Assembly: GCF_001570545.1 (NCBI RefSeq)
Contig: NZ_BBXD01000009.1
Coordinates: 496,001-560,000, forward strand
Length of the DNA stretch: 64,000 nt
Origin: Herbidospora mongoliensis
GTDB lineage: Bacteria > Actinomycetota > Actinomycetes > Streptosporangiales > Streptosporangiaceae
Direction of reading: 5' to 3'
The position numbers were made by a program, and so were the translations under genes. Position 1 is the stretch's first letter. The number at the start of each line of letters is the position of its first letter. The notes below the pieces were generated by a model, which worked only from the letters and a program-made list of their open reading frames with translations, searched no databases and was not told the origin of the DNA. This document shows, in pieces, positions 25,570 to 34,357 of this stretch.

Positions 25570-26570
25570 GCGGGCACCCGGTCGTACAGGCGGCGGAAGG
25601 AGCGGGAGGTCAGCCACTGGAGGATGCCGGTGCCCGCGCCGGCAGCGATGGTCAGGTTGATCACGAAGTGCAGCGCGACGAAGACCAGGGTGAAGGCGAC
25701 GCCCCGGCTGGCCAGCACGTACCGGTACATCCGGCGGTCGACGCCGAGGAACGACAGGAACAGCAGCACAGGGAGCACGGCCGTCCAGGACAGGCCGGTG
25801 AGCAGCGGCACCGGCAGGGTGGCGGCGGTCAGTGCGGCGGCCAGGCTGGCGCCCGACTCCGGCGACCCGATCACCCCGGCCGCGTAGCGGCGTTGCAGGA
25901 AGAACGGCACGTGCACCCGGGTGCGGGTGAAGACCTTCCCCATCGCGATCCGCAACGTGGCGTCGTCGTCGTGCCGCCCGCGCACGGCCGAGGTGAGGAT
26001 CACCTTGTACCGGGCGGCGAGGCGTTCGCCCACGTCCGCGCCCTCCGACTGGGTCAGCGCGGCGGTCCACGGCCCGACCTCGGCCCACACGGCGGCGGGC
26101 ACGGCGATGATCGCGACCGGCAGGAACCCGGTGATCGGGCCCTCTGCGACCAGATACCAGTAGTGCCGGTAGAGGGTGCGGTACTCGCGGATCAGGTTGC
26201 CCCGGTGCAGCGGGACGGCCTCGTAGTTGCCGCAGACCGCCCCCACCTCGGGGTCGGCGGCGAGCAGGGCGACCGCCTCGGCGACCGCGTCCGGGGCCAG
26301 CGCCACGTCGGAGTCGAGGAAGAACAGCACCTCGCCCCGGGCGTGCTCGACGCCGAGGTTGCGGGCGACCGACACTCCCCCGTTCCTGGACGTGCTGAGC
26401 GGCTCCACCCCCATCGATCGGGCGACGGCCACGGAGTCGTCGGTGCTGCAGTCGTCCACCAGGACGATCTCCACGTTCGGATACGTCTGCGCCCTGACCG
26501 ACTCCAGGCACTGCCCGAGCACGTAGCCGTAGTTGTAGTTGGGGATGATCACGGAGACCAGCGGTCTCAT
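25566..26570 (-). CDS. GT2 glycosyltransferase
   Basis: A 334-aa GT-A enzyme: VSVIIPNYNYGYVLGQCL, LVDDCSTDDSVAVA, and FFLDSDVALAPDAVAEAV. C-terminal membrane segments (LLTGLSWTAVLPVLLFLSFLG and FVALHFVINLTIAAGAGTG) match the paralogues at 21466 and 26574. Position-specific differences in the acceptor region (TQSEGADVGERLAARYK) suggest a distinct sugar step. It lies 3 bp after the preceding GT2 gene and overlaps the flippase-like gene by 4 bp. Confidence 0.85.
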   Translation of the reverse strand: MRPLVSVIIPNYNYGYVLGQCLESVRAQTYPNVEIVLVDDCSTDDSVAVARSMGVEPLSTSRNGGVSVARNLGVEHARGEVLFFLDSDVALAPDAVAEAVALLAADPEVGAVCGNYEAVPLHRGNLIREYRTLYRHYWYLVAEGPITGFLPVAIIAVPAAVWAEVGPWTAALTQSEGADVGERLAARYKVILTSAVRGRHDDDATLRIAMGKVFTRTRVHVPFFLQRRYAAGVIGSPESGASLAAALTAATLPVPLLTGLSWTAVLPVLLFLSFLGVDRRMYRYVLASRGVAFTLVFVALHFVINLTIAAGAGTGILQWLTSRSFRRLYDRVPA

Positions 26571-26573
26571 CGT

Positions 26574-27512
26574 TCACCAGCCTTTCGCGAGCGAGCGGGC
26601 CCATCCGGTGACGGCCCCGGTGAGCAGGGCCGTGTGGGTGAGGAAGTGCACCGCGAGGAAGAAGAGCAGGAAGGCGGGCCCGCGCTCGCGCAGCACGAAC
26701 CGGGCCAGCGGCGGATCGGCGAGCGCGAACATCAGGAAGAAGCAGGCGGCCACCGGCGGGACCGGGAGCGTGGCCAGGGTGAGCGCGGCGGCCACCACCC
26801 CGCCTGCCCGGTTGACCACGAGCGCGTCCCTGCGCATCCGGTTGCGGGCGGAGAACCGGAGGAACCGCGCCCGCCGATACTGCTCGCCGAGCAGCGGCAG
26901 CAGCCGGTCGGCCTCGTCGTGCCGGCCGGAGATCTCACCGGAGAGCCGGATGCGATGGTGCACCAGCAGGCGTTCGCTGTACTCGTCGTCCTCGGCGGCG
27001 CGCAGGTTGACGTCGAACGGCCCGACCTGCTCGAACACCCGCCGTGGCAGCGCGGCCAGGGCGAAGACCGCCGTCGAGGTGAGCCCCGCGCCCCGGCTGA
27101 GGGCATGGTGCAGGTGGAGGGTGCGGTAGACCTCGACGGGGCCGTCGTCGATGAGGGGCTCGCTGTCGTACACGCCGTAGACGCAGCCGCAGCCCGGGTC
27201 GGCGGCGAGCAGGCGCACGGCGGCAGCCACCGCGTCGGGCGACAGACCCACGTCGGAGTCGAGGAAGAACAGGACCTCGCCGCCGCTCACCGCGGCACCG
27301 GCGTTGCGGGCCGACGACACCCCTTGGTTGTACGGCTGTGCGACCACCCTGACCGGGAACTCGGCGGCGATGGCCCGGGTGTCGTCGGTGCTGGCGTCGT
27401 CCACGACGATCACTTCGATGGGACGGTGAGTCTGCGCCAGCGCCCCCGCCAAGCAGAGGCGGAGGGTCTTGGCCGCGTTGTACGCCGGGATGACGATCGA
27501 CACGAGGGTCAT
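26574..27512 (-). CDS. GT2 glycosyltransferase
   Basis: A 312-aa GT-A enzyme: VSIVIPAYNAAKTLRLCL, VVDDASTDDTRAIA, FFLDSDVGLSPDAVAAAV, and RAAEDDEYSERLL in place of the ED motif of this family. The C-terminus has two or three membrane helices (AACFFLMFALADPP, FLLFFLAVHFLTHTALLTGAVTG). Its ATG overlaps the UbiA stop by 4 bp, so it probably performs the first glycosyl transfer onto the UbiA product; that order is inferred. Confidence 0.85.
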   Translation of the reverse strand: MTLVSIVIPAYNAAKTLRLCLAGALAQTHRPIEVIVVDDASTDDTRAIAAEFPVRVVAQPYNQGVSSARNAGAAVSGGEVLFFLDSDVGLSPDAVAAAVRLLAADPGCGCVYGVYDSEPLIDDGPVEVYRTLHLHHALSRGAGLTSTAVFALAALPRRVFEQVGPFDVNLRAAEDDEYSERLLVHHRIRLSGEISGRHDEADRLLPLLGEQYRRARFLRFSARNRMRRDALVVNRAGGVVAAALTLATLPVPPVAACFFLMFALADPPLARFVLRERGPAFLLFFLAVHFLTHTALLTGAVTGWARSLAKGW

Positions 27513-28456
27513 CGCGCCTCCCGCAGGAGGGCTGCGGCCAGCGCGGGGTTCCGGGCGAGCACCAGCGCCGTCCCGACCAGGAGCGCCAGCCCCAGCCCGG
27601 TGACGGCGAGCCCCCGGTCCCTGAGCAGGCCCCTGACGGGATCACCGCCGCCGCCCTCGACCAGCACCACCTGCAGGTAGCGGAAGAGCGCGAACAGGGC
27701 GAACGGCGTGGCGAGCATCATCACCACCGGCGCGTACGGCCCGAGCGGCGCCTCCGTGCGCAGGTAGAGCAGCCCGGCGACGGCCGACAGCACCGCCGCG
27801 AGCTGGAGCAGATGGCCGGTCAGCTCCACCGAGTACCCGCGCAGCGCGGGCCGGTGCTCCGGACCGCTCTCCAGCAGCTCCCGGCGGCGTTTCCCGACGA
27901 TCAGCAGCAGCGACAGCGAGAACACCGTCACCACCAGCCAGCCGGAGACCGGCTCCCCGATCGCGGCGTACCCCTGCACGACCCGCAGCGCGAACCCGAG
28001 CGCGACCGCGCCCACGTCGATCAGCGGCACGTGTTTCAGCCGCCGGCTGTAGGCCACGTTGAGCACCACATAGGCCAGCAGTGGCCAGTACGGACGGCCG
28101 GGCCCCGCCGCGATCAGCAGCCCGAGCAGCACCAGCAGCCCGGTGCGGAGCAGAAGGGCGGTCCGCACCGAGATCCGCCCGGCGGCGATCGGCCGGTCGC
28201 GCTTGCCGGGATGCAGCCGGTCCCGGTGCCGGTCGGCGAGGTCGTTGCCGATGTAGACGCAGGCCCCGGCCAGGATGAACCCCGCGACCGCCCAGCCGAT
28301 CTGGCCGAGGGCGCCGAGCGTCCAGCGGCCGGTGTCCAGCAGGGGCAGCGGCACGAGCAGCAGGGCCTTGGCGCTGTGGTGCGGCCGGATCAGCGCCAGC
28401 AGGTCTCTGAACTGGCCCGGCCGGGCCGGCGCCACGGTGGGTTCGATGACGCGCAT
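27509..28456 (-). CDS. UbiA-family prenyltransferase (DPPR synthase-like)
   Basis: A ~315-aa integral membrane protein with about eight helices. The two Asp-rich motifs of UbiA enzymes are visible: NDLADRHRDRLHPGKRDRP and YSRRLKHVPLIDVGAVALG. The opening LIRPHHSAKALLLVPLPL and the spacing resemble decaprenyl-phosphate phosphoribosyltransferase rather than quinone-type enzymes, so it may link a ribose- or pentose-phosphate to polyprenyl phosphate. ATG at 28456 has GGGAGG five bases upstream; an in-frame GTG at 28462 is weaker. It is third in the operon after an aminotransferase and an epimerase. Confidence 0.78.
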   Translation of the reverse strand: MRVIEPTVAPARPGQFRDLLALIRPHHSAKALLLVPLPLLDTGRWTLGALGQIGWAVAGFILAGACVYIGNDLADRHRDRLHPGKRDRPIAAGRISVRTALLLRTGLLVLLGLLIAAGPGRPYWPLLAYVVLNVAYSRRLKHVPLIDVGAVALGFALRVVQGYAAIGEPVSGWLVVTVFSLSLLLIVGKRRRELLESGPEHRPALRGYSVELTGHLLQLAAVLSAVAGLLYLRTEAPLGPYAPVVMMLATPFALFALFRYLQVVLVEGGGGDPVRGLLRDRGLAVTGLGLALLVGTALVLARNPALAAALLREAR

Positions 28457-28472
28457 ACGCACCTCCCGTCCG

Positions 28473-29465
28473 TCAGAAGAGGAATTTGGCGAGGGACAGC
28501 GCGCCCTGACGCCAGGCGTCGCGGCTGGTGCGCCCGCCGGTCTTCTCCTGGGCGTGCTCCTTCCACCAGGTGAAGGTGCCGAGGATGGCGTCGCGGTTGG
28601 AGAAGCGCGGGGCGAAGCCCAGCCGGTCGCGCGCCTTGGCGATGCTGACGTGGGAGTCGTCGAGCAGCTTGTAGAGCAGCCGGTCGTACACCGGGGACAG
28701 GCCGGTGCGGCCGAGCAGACGGAGGACGGCGAGCGCCGGGGCGGCCGGGAGCGGCACCACCTTCTTGCCGTGGCCGGCGGCGTCGAGCACGGCCTGGAAG
28801 TCCTCCCGCAGGGTGGCGAACTCGGCGGCGGCGATGTTGTAGGTGTCGTTGGCGATGTCGTCGGGCGCGTTCAGGACCAGCACGATCGCGTCCACCAGGT
28901 CCTCGATGGCGAGCATCTGGATGCGGGCCGTGCCCTTGCCGAGCATGGGGAAGCCGTGGCCCTCGTCGGCCCACTCGAAGAGCATCGCGAACAGGCCCAT
29001 GCGGCCGGGACCGAGGAAGGTCTTCGGTCGCACGACGGGGACGCACAGGCCGTCGGCGCGGAACTTCTCGGCGATCTCCTCGGCCGCCGTCTTGGCCCTG
29101 CTGTAGGGGTCGACGGGCTCGCGGGGGTGGTCTTCGGGGGTGGGGACGAGCTTGGGGAGGCCGTACACGGCGGTGGACGAGATGTGCACCACGCGCGGGA
29201 CGCCCGCGTTCCGTGCGGCGGTCAGCACACTGCGGGTGCCGTCGACGATCACGCTGTGGATCTCGGCGTCCGGATAGCTCGGCAGCGCCGAGGCGCAGTG
29301 CACGACGGCGTCGGCGCCGGCCAGCAACTCGGTCATCCGGGCGGTGTCGCGGATGTCGGCGGCGACCCCGCCGGAGCCGGGGTTCAGGTCGACGCCCGTC
29401 GCCTCGATGCGGCGGAGCAGGGTCGAGCCCAGCATGCCGGCGCTGCCCGTGACTACGATCCCCAT
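28473..29465 (-). CDS. NAD-dependent epimerase/dehydratase
   Basis: A 330-aa extended SDR: TGSAGMLGSTLLRR at the N-terminus, ISSTAVYG with the catalytic Ser/Thr, and YSRAK (Y-x3-K). Its family acts on nucleotide sugars or on polyprenyl-linked sugars (as DprE2 does for arabinose). Next to a DPPR synthase-like UbiA, an epimerisation at the lipid-linked stage is attractive but unproven. It overlaps the aminotransferase gene by 13 bp and is followed 16 bp later by ubiA. Confidence 0.8.
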   Translation of the reverse strand: MGIVVTGSAGMLGSTLLRRIEATGVDLNPGSGGVAADIRDTARMTELLAGADAVVHCASALPSYPDAEIHSVIVDGTRSVLTAARNAGVPRVVHISSTAVYGLPKLVPTPEDHPREPVDPYSRAKTAAEEIAEKFRADGLCVPVVRPKTFLGPGRMGLFAMLFEWADEGHGFPMLGKGTARIQMLAIEDLVDAIVLVLNAPDDIANDTYNIAAAEFATLREDFQAVLDAAGHGKKVVPLPAAPALAVLRLLGRTGLSPVYDRLLYKLLDDSHVSIAKARDRLGFAPRFSNRDAILGTFTWWKEHAQEKTGGRTSRDAWRQGALSLAKFLF

Positions 29466-30862
29466 CGCGGCGCCACCTTCTCCTTGACGAATCGGGTCAC
29501 CAGGCGGAGCAGGCCCTGGGCGAGGGTCTGGTCCAGGCTGTCGAGGAAGTACTCCACGTCGGCCGGCTCGACCACCAGCGGAGGTGCGGCCACCAGCGGG
29601 TTCCGGCCGTTGAGGGTGTAGTAGGCGTAGACGCCGTGGTCGCGGTAGAGGGCGTCGATGACCGCGCAGGTGATCAGCTTGATGCGGAAGTTGGGATCGC
29701 GGGCCAGGCCGACGGGAGCCAGCTTGGCCACCAGGTCGAGGATCTTCGGGCCGCCGTCCAGGAAGATCCCGTAGAGCGCGCCGGCTCCCCTGACCTCGGC
29801 CACCGTGTCCGGGTAGGTCTTTCTTATGCGCTCCAGGCCGGGCCCGAGGACGCGTTCGATGGCGCGGGCCCTGGCCGGGTAGTCGTCCTCGACGGCGACG
29901 TTCACCGCCTCGATCGCGGTGGCCGTCTCCTCGCCGAACCCGTAGTAGGTGGTGCTGGTGCTGTTCAGCAGGGAGTCGCTCAGGTTGTCGTAGGCCTTGC
30001 GGAACACCCGGTCCCGGGCGATGTAGGCCGAGATGGAGGACTTGCCGCCGCCGAACGACTTGGACGTGGTGACGACGTCCGGGACGAGACCCGGGTAGCG
30101 CATGAAGTAGAACAGGCTGCCGGTCTTGCCCCAGCCGGTGTAGATCTCGTCGAAGATCAGCACGATGTCGTGGGCGTCGCAGAGGTCGCGCAGGCCGCGC
30201 AGGAACTCCTCGGAGCAGGCGGTCATGGTGGACGCGCTGAAGGGCTCGATCAGGATCGCGTACACATCCTTCCCGGCCATTTTCCGGACGGCGTCGAGGT
30301 CCCCGTACGGAAAGACCTCCACGCCCGAGATGCCGGGGAAGGTGAAGTTCTGGTGCGCGCCGGTGAGGCTGCCGGAGCCGAGCAGCTTGCCGTGGAAGGC
30401 GATGTCCGCGCGCAGGATCCGATCGCGGCGCCCCCGGTGGTATTTGTAGGCCAGCTTCACCGCCCCCTCCACCGCCTCGGCGCCCGAGTTGGGGAAGAAC
30501 GACATGTTCAGGTCGCCGGGCAGAAGCTGGGCGAGATTGTGGCCGAGCGCCGCGACATAGGGCGAGAAGTAGGTCTTGTGCACCTCCATGCGCTGCCGGT
30601 CCTGGAACCTTTTACGGGCCGCCAGGATGCGCGGATGATTATGGCCGTGGTTGAGCACGCCGACCCCGCCGGTGAAGTCGAGGATCCGCCGGCCTGATCG
30701 GGTCCAGAGCCAGGCGCCCTCGGCGCGTTCGACCAGTTCCCGGCCGAACCCGAAGGTCGTCATGAGCGAGACCTGGCTGCGGTTGACGTGCTTCCGATAC
30801 AGGTCGTGGACGTCTTCCGCGGTGAGCCGCTCGCATTCGTCGATGCCGATCAAATCTGACAT
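29453..30862 (-). CDS. Class III PLP aminotransferase
   Basis: A 469-aa aminotransferase: FFPNSGAEAVEGAVKLAYKYH, the PLP aspartate in LIFDEIYTGWGKTG, and the Schiff-base lysine in TTSKSFGGGK. Substrate-side sequences (STSTTYYGFGEETATAIEA, AYYTLNGRNPLVAAPPLVV) are not those of the well-known ornithine or GABA enzymes. As first gene of the operon it may make an amino sugar or an amine donor for decoration of the glycan. Start at MSDLIGIDE with AAGGTGG upstream. It is divergent from the SARP regulator gene. Confidence 0.82.
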   Translation of the reverse strand: MSDLIGIDECERLTAEDVHDLYRKHVNRSQVSLMTTFGFGRELVERAEGAWLWTRSGRRILDFTGGVGVLNHGHNHPRILAARKRFQDRQRMEVHKTYFSPYVAALGHNLAQLLPGDLNMSFFPNSGAEAVEGAVKLAYKYHRGRRDRILRADIAFHGKLLGSGSLTGAHQNFTFPGISGVEVFPYGDLDAVRKMAGKDVYAILIEPFSASTMTACSEEFLRGLRDLCDAHDIVLIFDEIYTGWGKTGSLFYFMRYPGLVPDVVTTSKSFGGGKSSISAYIARDRVFRKAYDNLSDSLLNSTSTTYYGFGEETATAIEAVNVAVEDDYPARARAIERVLGPGLERIRKTYPDTVAEVRGAGALYGIFLDGGPKILDLVAKLAPVGLARDPNFRIKLITCAVIDALYRDHGVYAYYTLNGRNPLVAAPPLVVEPADVEYFLDSLDQTLAQGLLRLVTRFVKEKVAPRWGS

Positions 30863-31000
30863 GCGCCCACCTTGCGGGCGGCCCATCAAGGACCGGTAAA
30901 GGCGCGGCTTGACACGAAGATCGGGCCGAAACTCGGATTGTGTTACCGCAAAAAGCCAGGGGGCCTAAGTGGCTCATCTGACAAATGGAACATGGAATCC

Positions 31001-31018
31001 CAATATGCGAACAATATG
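31001..31018. promoter_or_regulatory. SARP-type direct heptamer repeats
   Basis: CAATATG-CGAA-CAATATG: two identical heptamers separated by 4 bp, i.e. an 11-bp period, exactly the architecture bound by OmpR-like SARP DNA-binding domains. It lies 15 bp before the SARP gene start and 139 bp before the divergent glycan operon. It could serve autoregulation, operon control, or both. Confidence 0.55.
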
Positions 31019-31033
31019 TGGTATTGCCGGTCT

Positions 31034-33154
31034 ATGCAGTTTCGTGTCCTCGGCACGCTTGAAGTCCGCTCCGACAGCCACGGGGTGGTCCGGCTCGGTG
31101 CGGCCAAGCAGCGCGTTCTGCTGGCGGTGCTGCTGCTGAACGTCAACCGGCCGGTCCACGCCGACCGGCTCGTCGACGCGCTGTGGCCGCAACGCCCCCC
31201 GCGCACCGCCGCCGTCGCCCTGAGGACCTACGTGTCGGCGTTGCGCCAGGTCCTCGGCCTGGCCGGCCGGGTGGAGACCCCGCTGCTGTCCACCGTGCCC
31301 GGCGGCTACGAGATCCGCCTGACCCCCGCCGACCTCGACCTGCTGACCTTCGAGGAGCTGGCCTCCCAGGGCCAGCGCGCCCTCACCGCCGGCCGCCCCG
31401 GCCTGGCCTCCGAACGCCTGCGCGGCGCCCTGGGCCTGTGGCGAGGCCGCCCTTTCGAGGACGTCTCACTGGACCCCCGGCTGGCCCCCGAGTTGATCCG
31501 CCTGGAGGAACGCAAACTGGCCGTCCAGGAGACCTGGATCGAGTCCCAGCTGGCTTTGGGCCACCACGGCGACCTGCTCCCCGAACTAGGAGCATTGGTA
31601 GCCGAACAACCGTTGCGGGAACGCCTCCACGCGCACTGGATGCTCGCCCTCTACCGCTCCGGCCGCCAGGCCGAGGCCCTGCGCGCCTACCGCGACCTGC
31701 GCCGCAGGCTGATCATGGAACTGGGCATCGAACCGAGCCCCCCGTTGCAGCGGCTGCACCACCAGATCCTCGACGGCCACGCCGACCTGGCCGCTCCCTC
31801 GGGCTCCCGCCCGGCCGTCCCCCGCGCCCTCCCCCGCGACATCGCCAGCTTCACCGGCCGCGCGGCCGAGATGGCCTTCCTCCACCGCATCGTCGCCGAG
31901 CCCGTCGGCACCCCCGTGATCGGCGCCATCGACGGCATGGCCGGAGTCGGCAAGACCACCCTGGCCGTCCACGCCGCCCACCGCCTGGCCGACCGATACC
32001 CCGACGGCCAGCTCTTCGTCGACCTGCGCGGCTTCACCCGGGGCGGCTCCCCCATGGACCCCGCCGACGCCCTCGACCAGCTGCTCCGCGCCCTGGGCGT
32101 CCCCGGCGACCGCATCCCCCACGACCAGGACGCCCGCGCCGCCCTCTACCGGACCTGGCTGGCCGGCCGACGCGTACTGGTACTGCTGGACAACGTGGCG
32201 GAGGAGGGCCAGGTCCGCCCCTTGCTCCCCGGCTCCCCCACCTGCCTGGTCCTGATCACCAGCCGCCGCGGACTGGCCGGCCTGGAGGACATCCGCCCCC
32301 TGTCCCTGGACGTCCTCCCCCACGCCGACGCGGTCACCCTGTTCGCCCGCACGGCGGGCGAGCTAGGCATCAGCGGCGAACTGGACGAGATCGTGGAACT
32401 GTGCGGCAGACTGCCCCTGGCGATCAGAATCGCCGCCGCCCGCCTGCGCATGCGCCCCGGCTGGACCCCCGCCCACCTGGCCGACCGCATGCGCGACCAC
32501 CAGCACCGGCTGGGCGAACTGGAAGTGGGCCCCCTCAGCATCGCCGCCGCCCTGGACCTGTCCTACCACCACCTCACCCCCGGCCAGCAGGACATGTACC
32601 GCCTGCTCGGCCTGCACCCCGGCCCCGACCTCGACCAGTACGCAGCCGCCGCCCTGGTGGGCACCACCGTCGAACACGCCGGCCGGCTCCTGGACGACCT
32701 GGTCGACGCCCACCTGCTCCAGGAGCCGGTCCCCGGGCGCTACCGTTTCCACGACCTGCCCCGCGCCCACGCGACCGCCACCTTGGCCGACGAGGACACC
32801 GACCTCGACCGGCGGGCGGCGCTGACCCGGCTGTTCGACCACTACACCCGGACCGCGTCGACAGCCGTGACCCAGCCGTGGCTGGACGCCGAACTCATCA
32901 ACCTGCTCGCCATCGCCATGCACGCGGCCCGGCACGGCTGGCCCGCCCACGCCCTGAACCTGTCCGCCACCATCCACCGGCACCTCCACGAACGCGCCCG
33001 CCCCCACCACCGGACCGCCGTACACGCCGTCGAACTCGCCACTCTGTGCGATCTGGGCGACGACCATTTGACGAAGGGGCGCTTCGGGCCGGCGGCGGAG
33101 TATTTCGAACGAGCCTTGAAGATCGCCCATCCGGTCGCGGGGCACGATGGTTGA
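31034..33154 (+). CDS. AfsR/SARP-family regulator with NB-ARC ATPase, TPR region truncated
   Basis: A 706-aa protein. Residues 1-95 are an OmpR-like winged helix (MQFRVLGTLEVRSD, RLVDALWPQRPPRTA, STVPGGYEI). Residues ~100-245 are a BTAD domain (EELASQGQRALTAGR to LGIEPSPPL). Residues ~265-540 are an NB-ARC STAND ATPase with Walker A IDGMAGVGKTTLAVHAA, Walker B VLVLLDN and GLPLA-equivalent RLPLAIRIAA. Full AfsR proteins of ~1000 aa end in many TPRs; here only one TPR-like unit (LTKGRFGPAAEYFERALKIA) remains. The start has no clear RBS and may be near-leaderless. It is divergent from the surface-glycan operon, its likely target. Confidence 0.85.
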   Translation: MQFRVLGTLEVRSDSHGVVRLGAAKQRVLLAVLLLNVNRPVHADRLVDALWPQRPPRTAAVALRTYVSALRQVLGLAGRVETPLLSTVPGGYEIRLTPADLDLLTFEELASQGQRALTAGRPGLASERLRGALGLWRGRPFEDVSLDPRLAPELIRLEERKLAVQETWIESQLALGHHGDLLPELGALVAEQPLRERLHAHWMLALYRSGRQAEALRAYRDLRRRLIMELGIEPSPPLQRLHHQILDGHADLAAPSGSRPAVPRALPRDIASFTGRAAEMAFLHRIVAEPVGTPVIGAIDGMAGVGKTTLAVHAAHRLADRYPDGQLFVDLRGFTRGGSPMDPADALDQLLRALGVPGDRIPHDQDARAALYRTWLAGRRVLVLLDNVAEEGQVRPLLPGSPTCLVLITSRRGLAGLEDIRPLSLDVLPHADAVTLFARTAGELGISGELDEIVELCGRLPLAIRIAAARLRMRPGWTPAHLADRMRDHQHRLGELEVGPLSIAAALDLSYHHLTPGQQDMYRLLGLHPGPDLDQYAAAALVGTTVEHAGRLLDDLVDAHLLQEPVPGRYRFHDLPRAHATATLADEDTDLDRRAALTRLFDHYTRTASTAVTQPWLDAELINLLAIAMHAARHGWPAHALNLSATIHRHLHERARPHHRTAVHAVELATLCDLGDDHLTKGRFGPAAEYFERALKIAHPVAGHDG

Positions 33155-33667
33155 GCGCGACGTGACCCTCGGCCCCCGGACCTCCACCGGCTTTAGCGGT
33201 GTTCGGGGCAAAAATGGAGAAGGCCCCCCGCGCCAACAGGAGACCTTCGGCTCCGACCGTGTCCGGGCTAGCAGACTCGTCAGATGAGACAGATGGCTTG
33301 CGCCCCATGCTCGTGACCCGACTTTCCGCCGGGCCGTCCAGCGTTCGGGTGAGTTCCGGAACAAATCCGAACAACGCCTCTGCCTTGCGGGTCCGACCTG
33401 CTCACCGTCCGAGTTGTTCGGCGAACGAGCCGACATTGTTCGGCTGGGTTCGAAATCAACCCCTCAGCTGGCGCGAGGGCTGATGGCGCCGGGGTTTTTG
33501 GGACTTTTTGGCGCGACTGGACGCCGATGTGCGAGCAGGGAATCATGCGCTGAAGAAGATGCCCAGCGCGCCAACTGGACGGTCACGCTTGACCTGACAG
33601 GCTGCGGCCCTTCTGAAATTCCCTCGGGCTAAAACAGAGAACTCAGATATACAGAGAAAGGGCCCTT
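33155..33667 (+). other. Intergenic stretch without a supported gene
   Basis: About 510 bp between the SARP gene and a small membrane protein. Short open frames exist (e.g. 33199-33483) but have poor codon bias and no motif. A weak hairpin CACCG-GCTTTAG-CGGTG at 33185-33201 just after the SARP gene may help termination. AGAAAGGG near 33655 is the RBS of the next gene. Otherwise I see nothing. Confidence 0.5.
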
Positions 33668-34045
33668 ATGGCCGCGTCAGCAGTTCCCCTCTCGGCGTCG
33701 TCGATCGTGCGCGCCGCGCACCGCTTCGCCGTCTTCCTCATCGCCTTGGCAATGGGGGGCATTATGCTCGCGCTCGGTTTCACCGAGCCCACAACGGCGG
33801 CGATCACCGCGGTCACCATGGCGGGCGGCGTCGAAATCGCCGGCCGTCTCACCCTCCCCCAGCTCGCACCCCTGGTCCGCATTCTCGTGATCGTGCTGAT
33901 CTGCGTCATCGTCGTGGTCCTGCTCCACCGCGGATACGGCCCGGTTCTCGCGGTGCTGATCGCCGTGGGGACGGCGGGAGTCGCAGGCGAGATCGCCCGG
34001 CGGTTCGCCGGCATCAACTACCGCCTGCCCCGGCTCGTCTTCTGA
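33668..34045 (+). CDS. Small integral membrane protein
   Basis: A 125-aa protein with four predicted membrane helices: FAVFLIALAMGGIMLALGF, AAITAVTMAGGVEIAG, LVRILVIVLICVIVVVLL, and YGPVLAVLIAVGTAGVAGEIA. I do not recognise the family. It is followed 27 bp later by two HTH genes and the repeat NTPase, all in the same direction, so it may be the membrane component of that set. Downstream effectors in NTPase-based conflict systems are often small membrane proteins; here that is only a suggestion. Confidence 0.6.
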   Translation: MAASAVPLSASSIVRAAHRFAVFLIALAMGGIMLALGFTEPTTAAITAVTMAGGVEIAGRLTLPQLAPLVRILVIVLICVIVVVLLHRGYGPVLAVLIAVGTAGVAGEIARRFAGINYRLPRLVF

Positions 34046-34072
34046 CCCGGCGCTTTGAGGCAAGCACACGTC

Positions 34073-34357
34073 GTGCCACGCCCCGAAAAACCCATCGATC
34101 CCCGCTCGCCGATCGCGGACTTCGCGATCGACCTTCGGGCGTCGCGCCGTAAGGCTGGTCTGACTTACCAGCAGATGGTCGGCACCGCGCACTTCTCCAT
34201 CTCGGTCCTGTCCATCGCGGCCAGCGGCAAGAATTTTCCGACCTGGGCAGTCACCGAAGCCTACGTCGGCGCTTGTGGTGAAAAACCGCAAGAATGGCGC
34301 AAGCGATGGGAGATAGCGCGCGAATCCTGGAGAGCGGCTAAGGGTGCCACGGCCTGA
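34073..34357 (+). CDS. Stand-alone HTH protein, paralogue of the next gene's N-terminus
   Basis: A 94-aa protein with an XRE-like helix-turn-helix: ADFAIDLRASRRKAGLTYQQMVGTAHFSISVLSIAASGKNFPTWAVTEAYVGACG. GTG at 34073 is chosen because it aligns exactly with the start of the neighbouring large protein (both begin MPRPE-P-I). The two N-termini are about 60 percent identical by eye, so this is a recent tandem duplication or a split-off HTH module. Its stop lies 14 bp inside the next gene. It could act as a regulator of, or dominant partner to, the NTPase. Confidence 0.65.
   Translation: MPRPEKPIDPRSPIADFAIDLRASRRKAGLTYQQMVGTAHFSISVLSIAASGKNFPTWAVTEAYVGACGEKPQEWRKRWEIARESWRAAKGATA

Noticed and set aside
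27509-28456. Assignment of the UbiA protein to menaquinone biosynthesis (MenA)
   Set aside because: No other menaquinone genes nearby, and the N-terminal and Asp motifs look closer to DPPR synthase; kept as family-level call.
30872-31033. 54-codon upstream extension of the SARP protein
   Set aside because: The OmpR-like domain starts canonically at MQFRVLG; the extension covers the promoter and heptamer site.
33199-33483. 94-codon plus-strand frame after the SARP gene
   Set aside because: No domain, poor codon bias, and no ribosome binding site.
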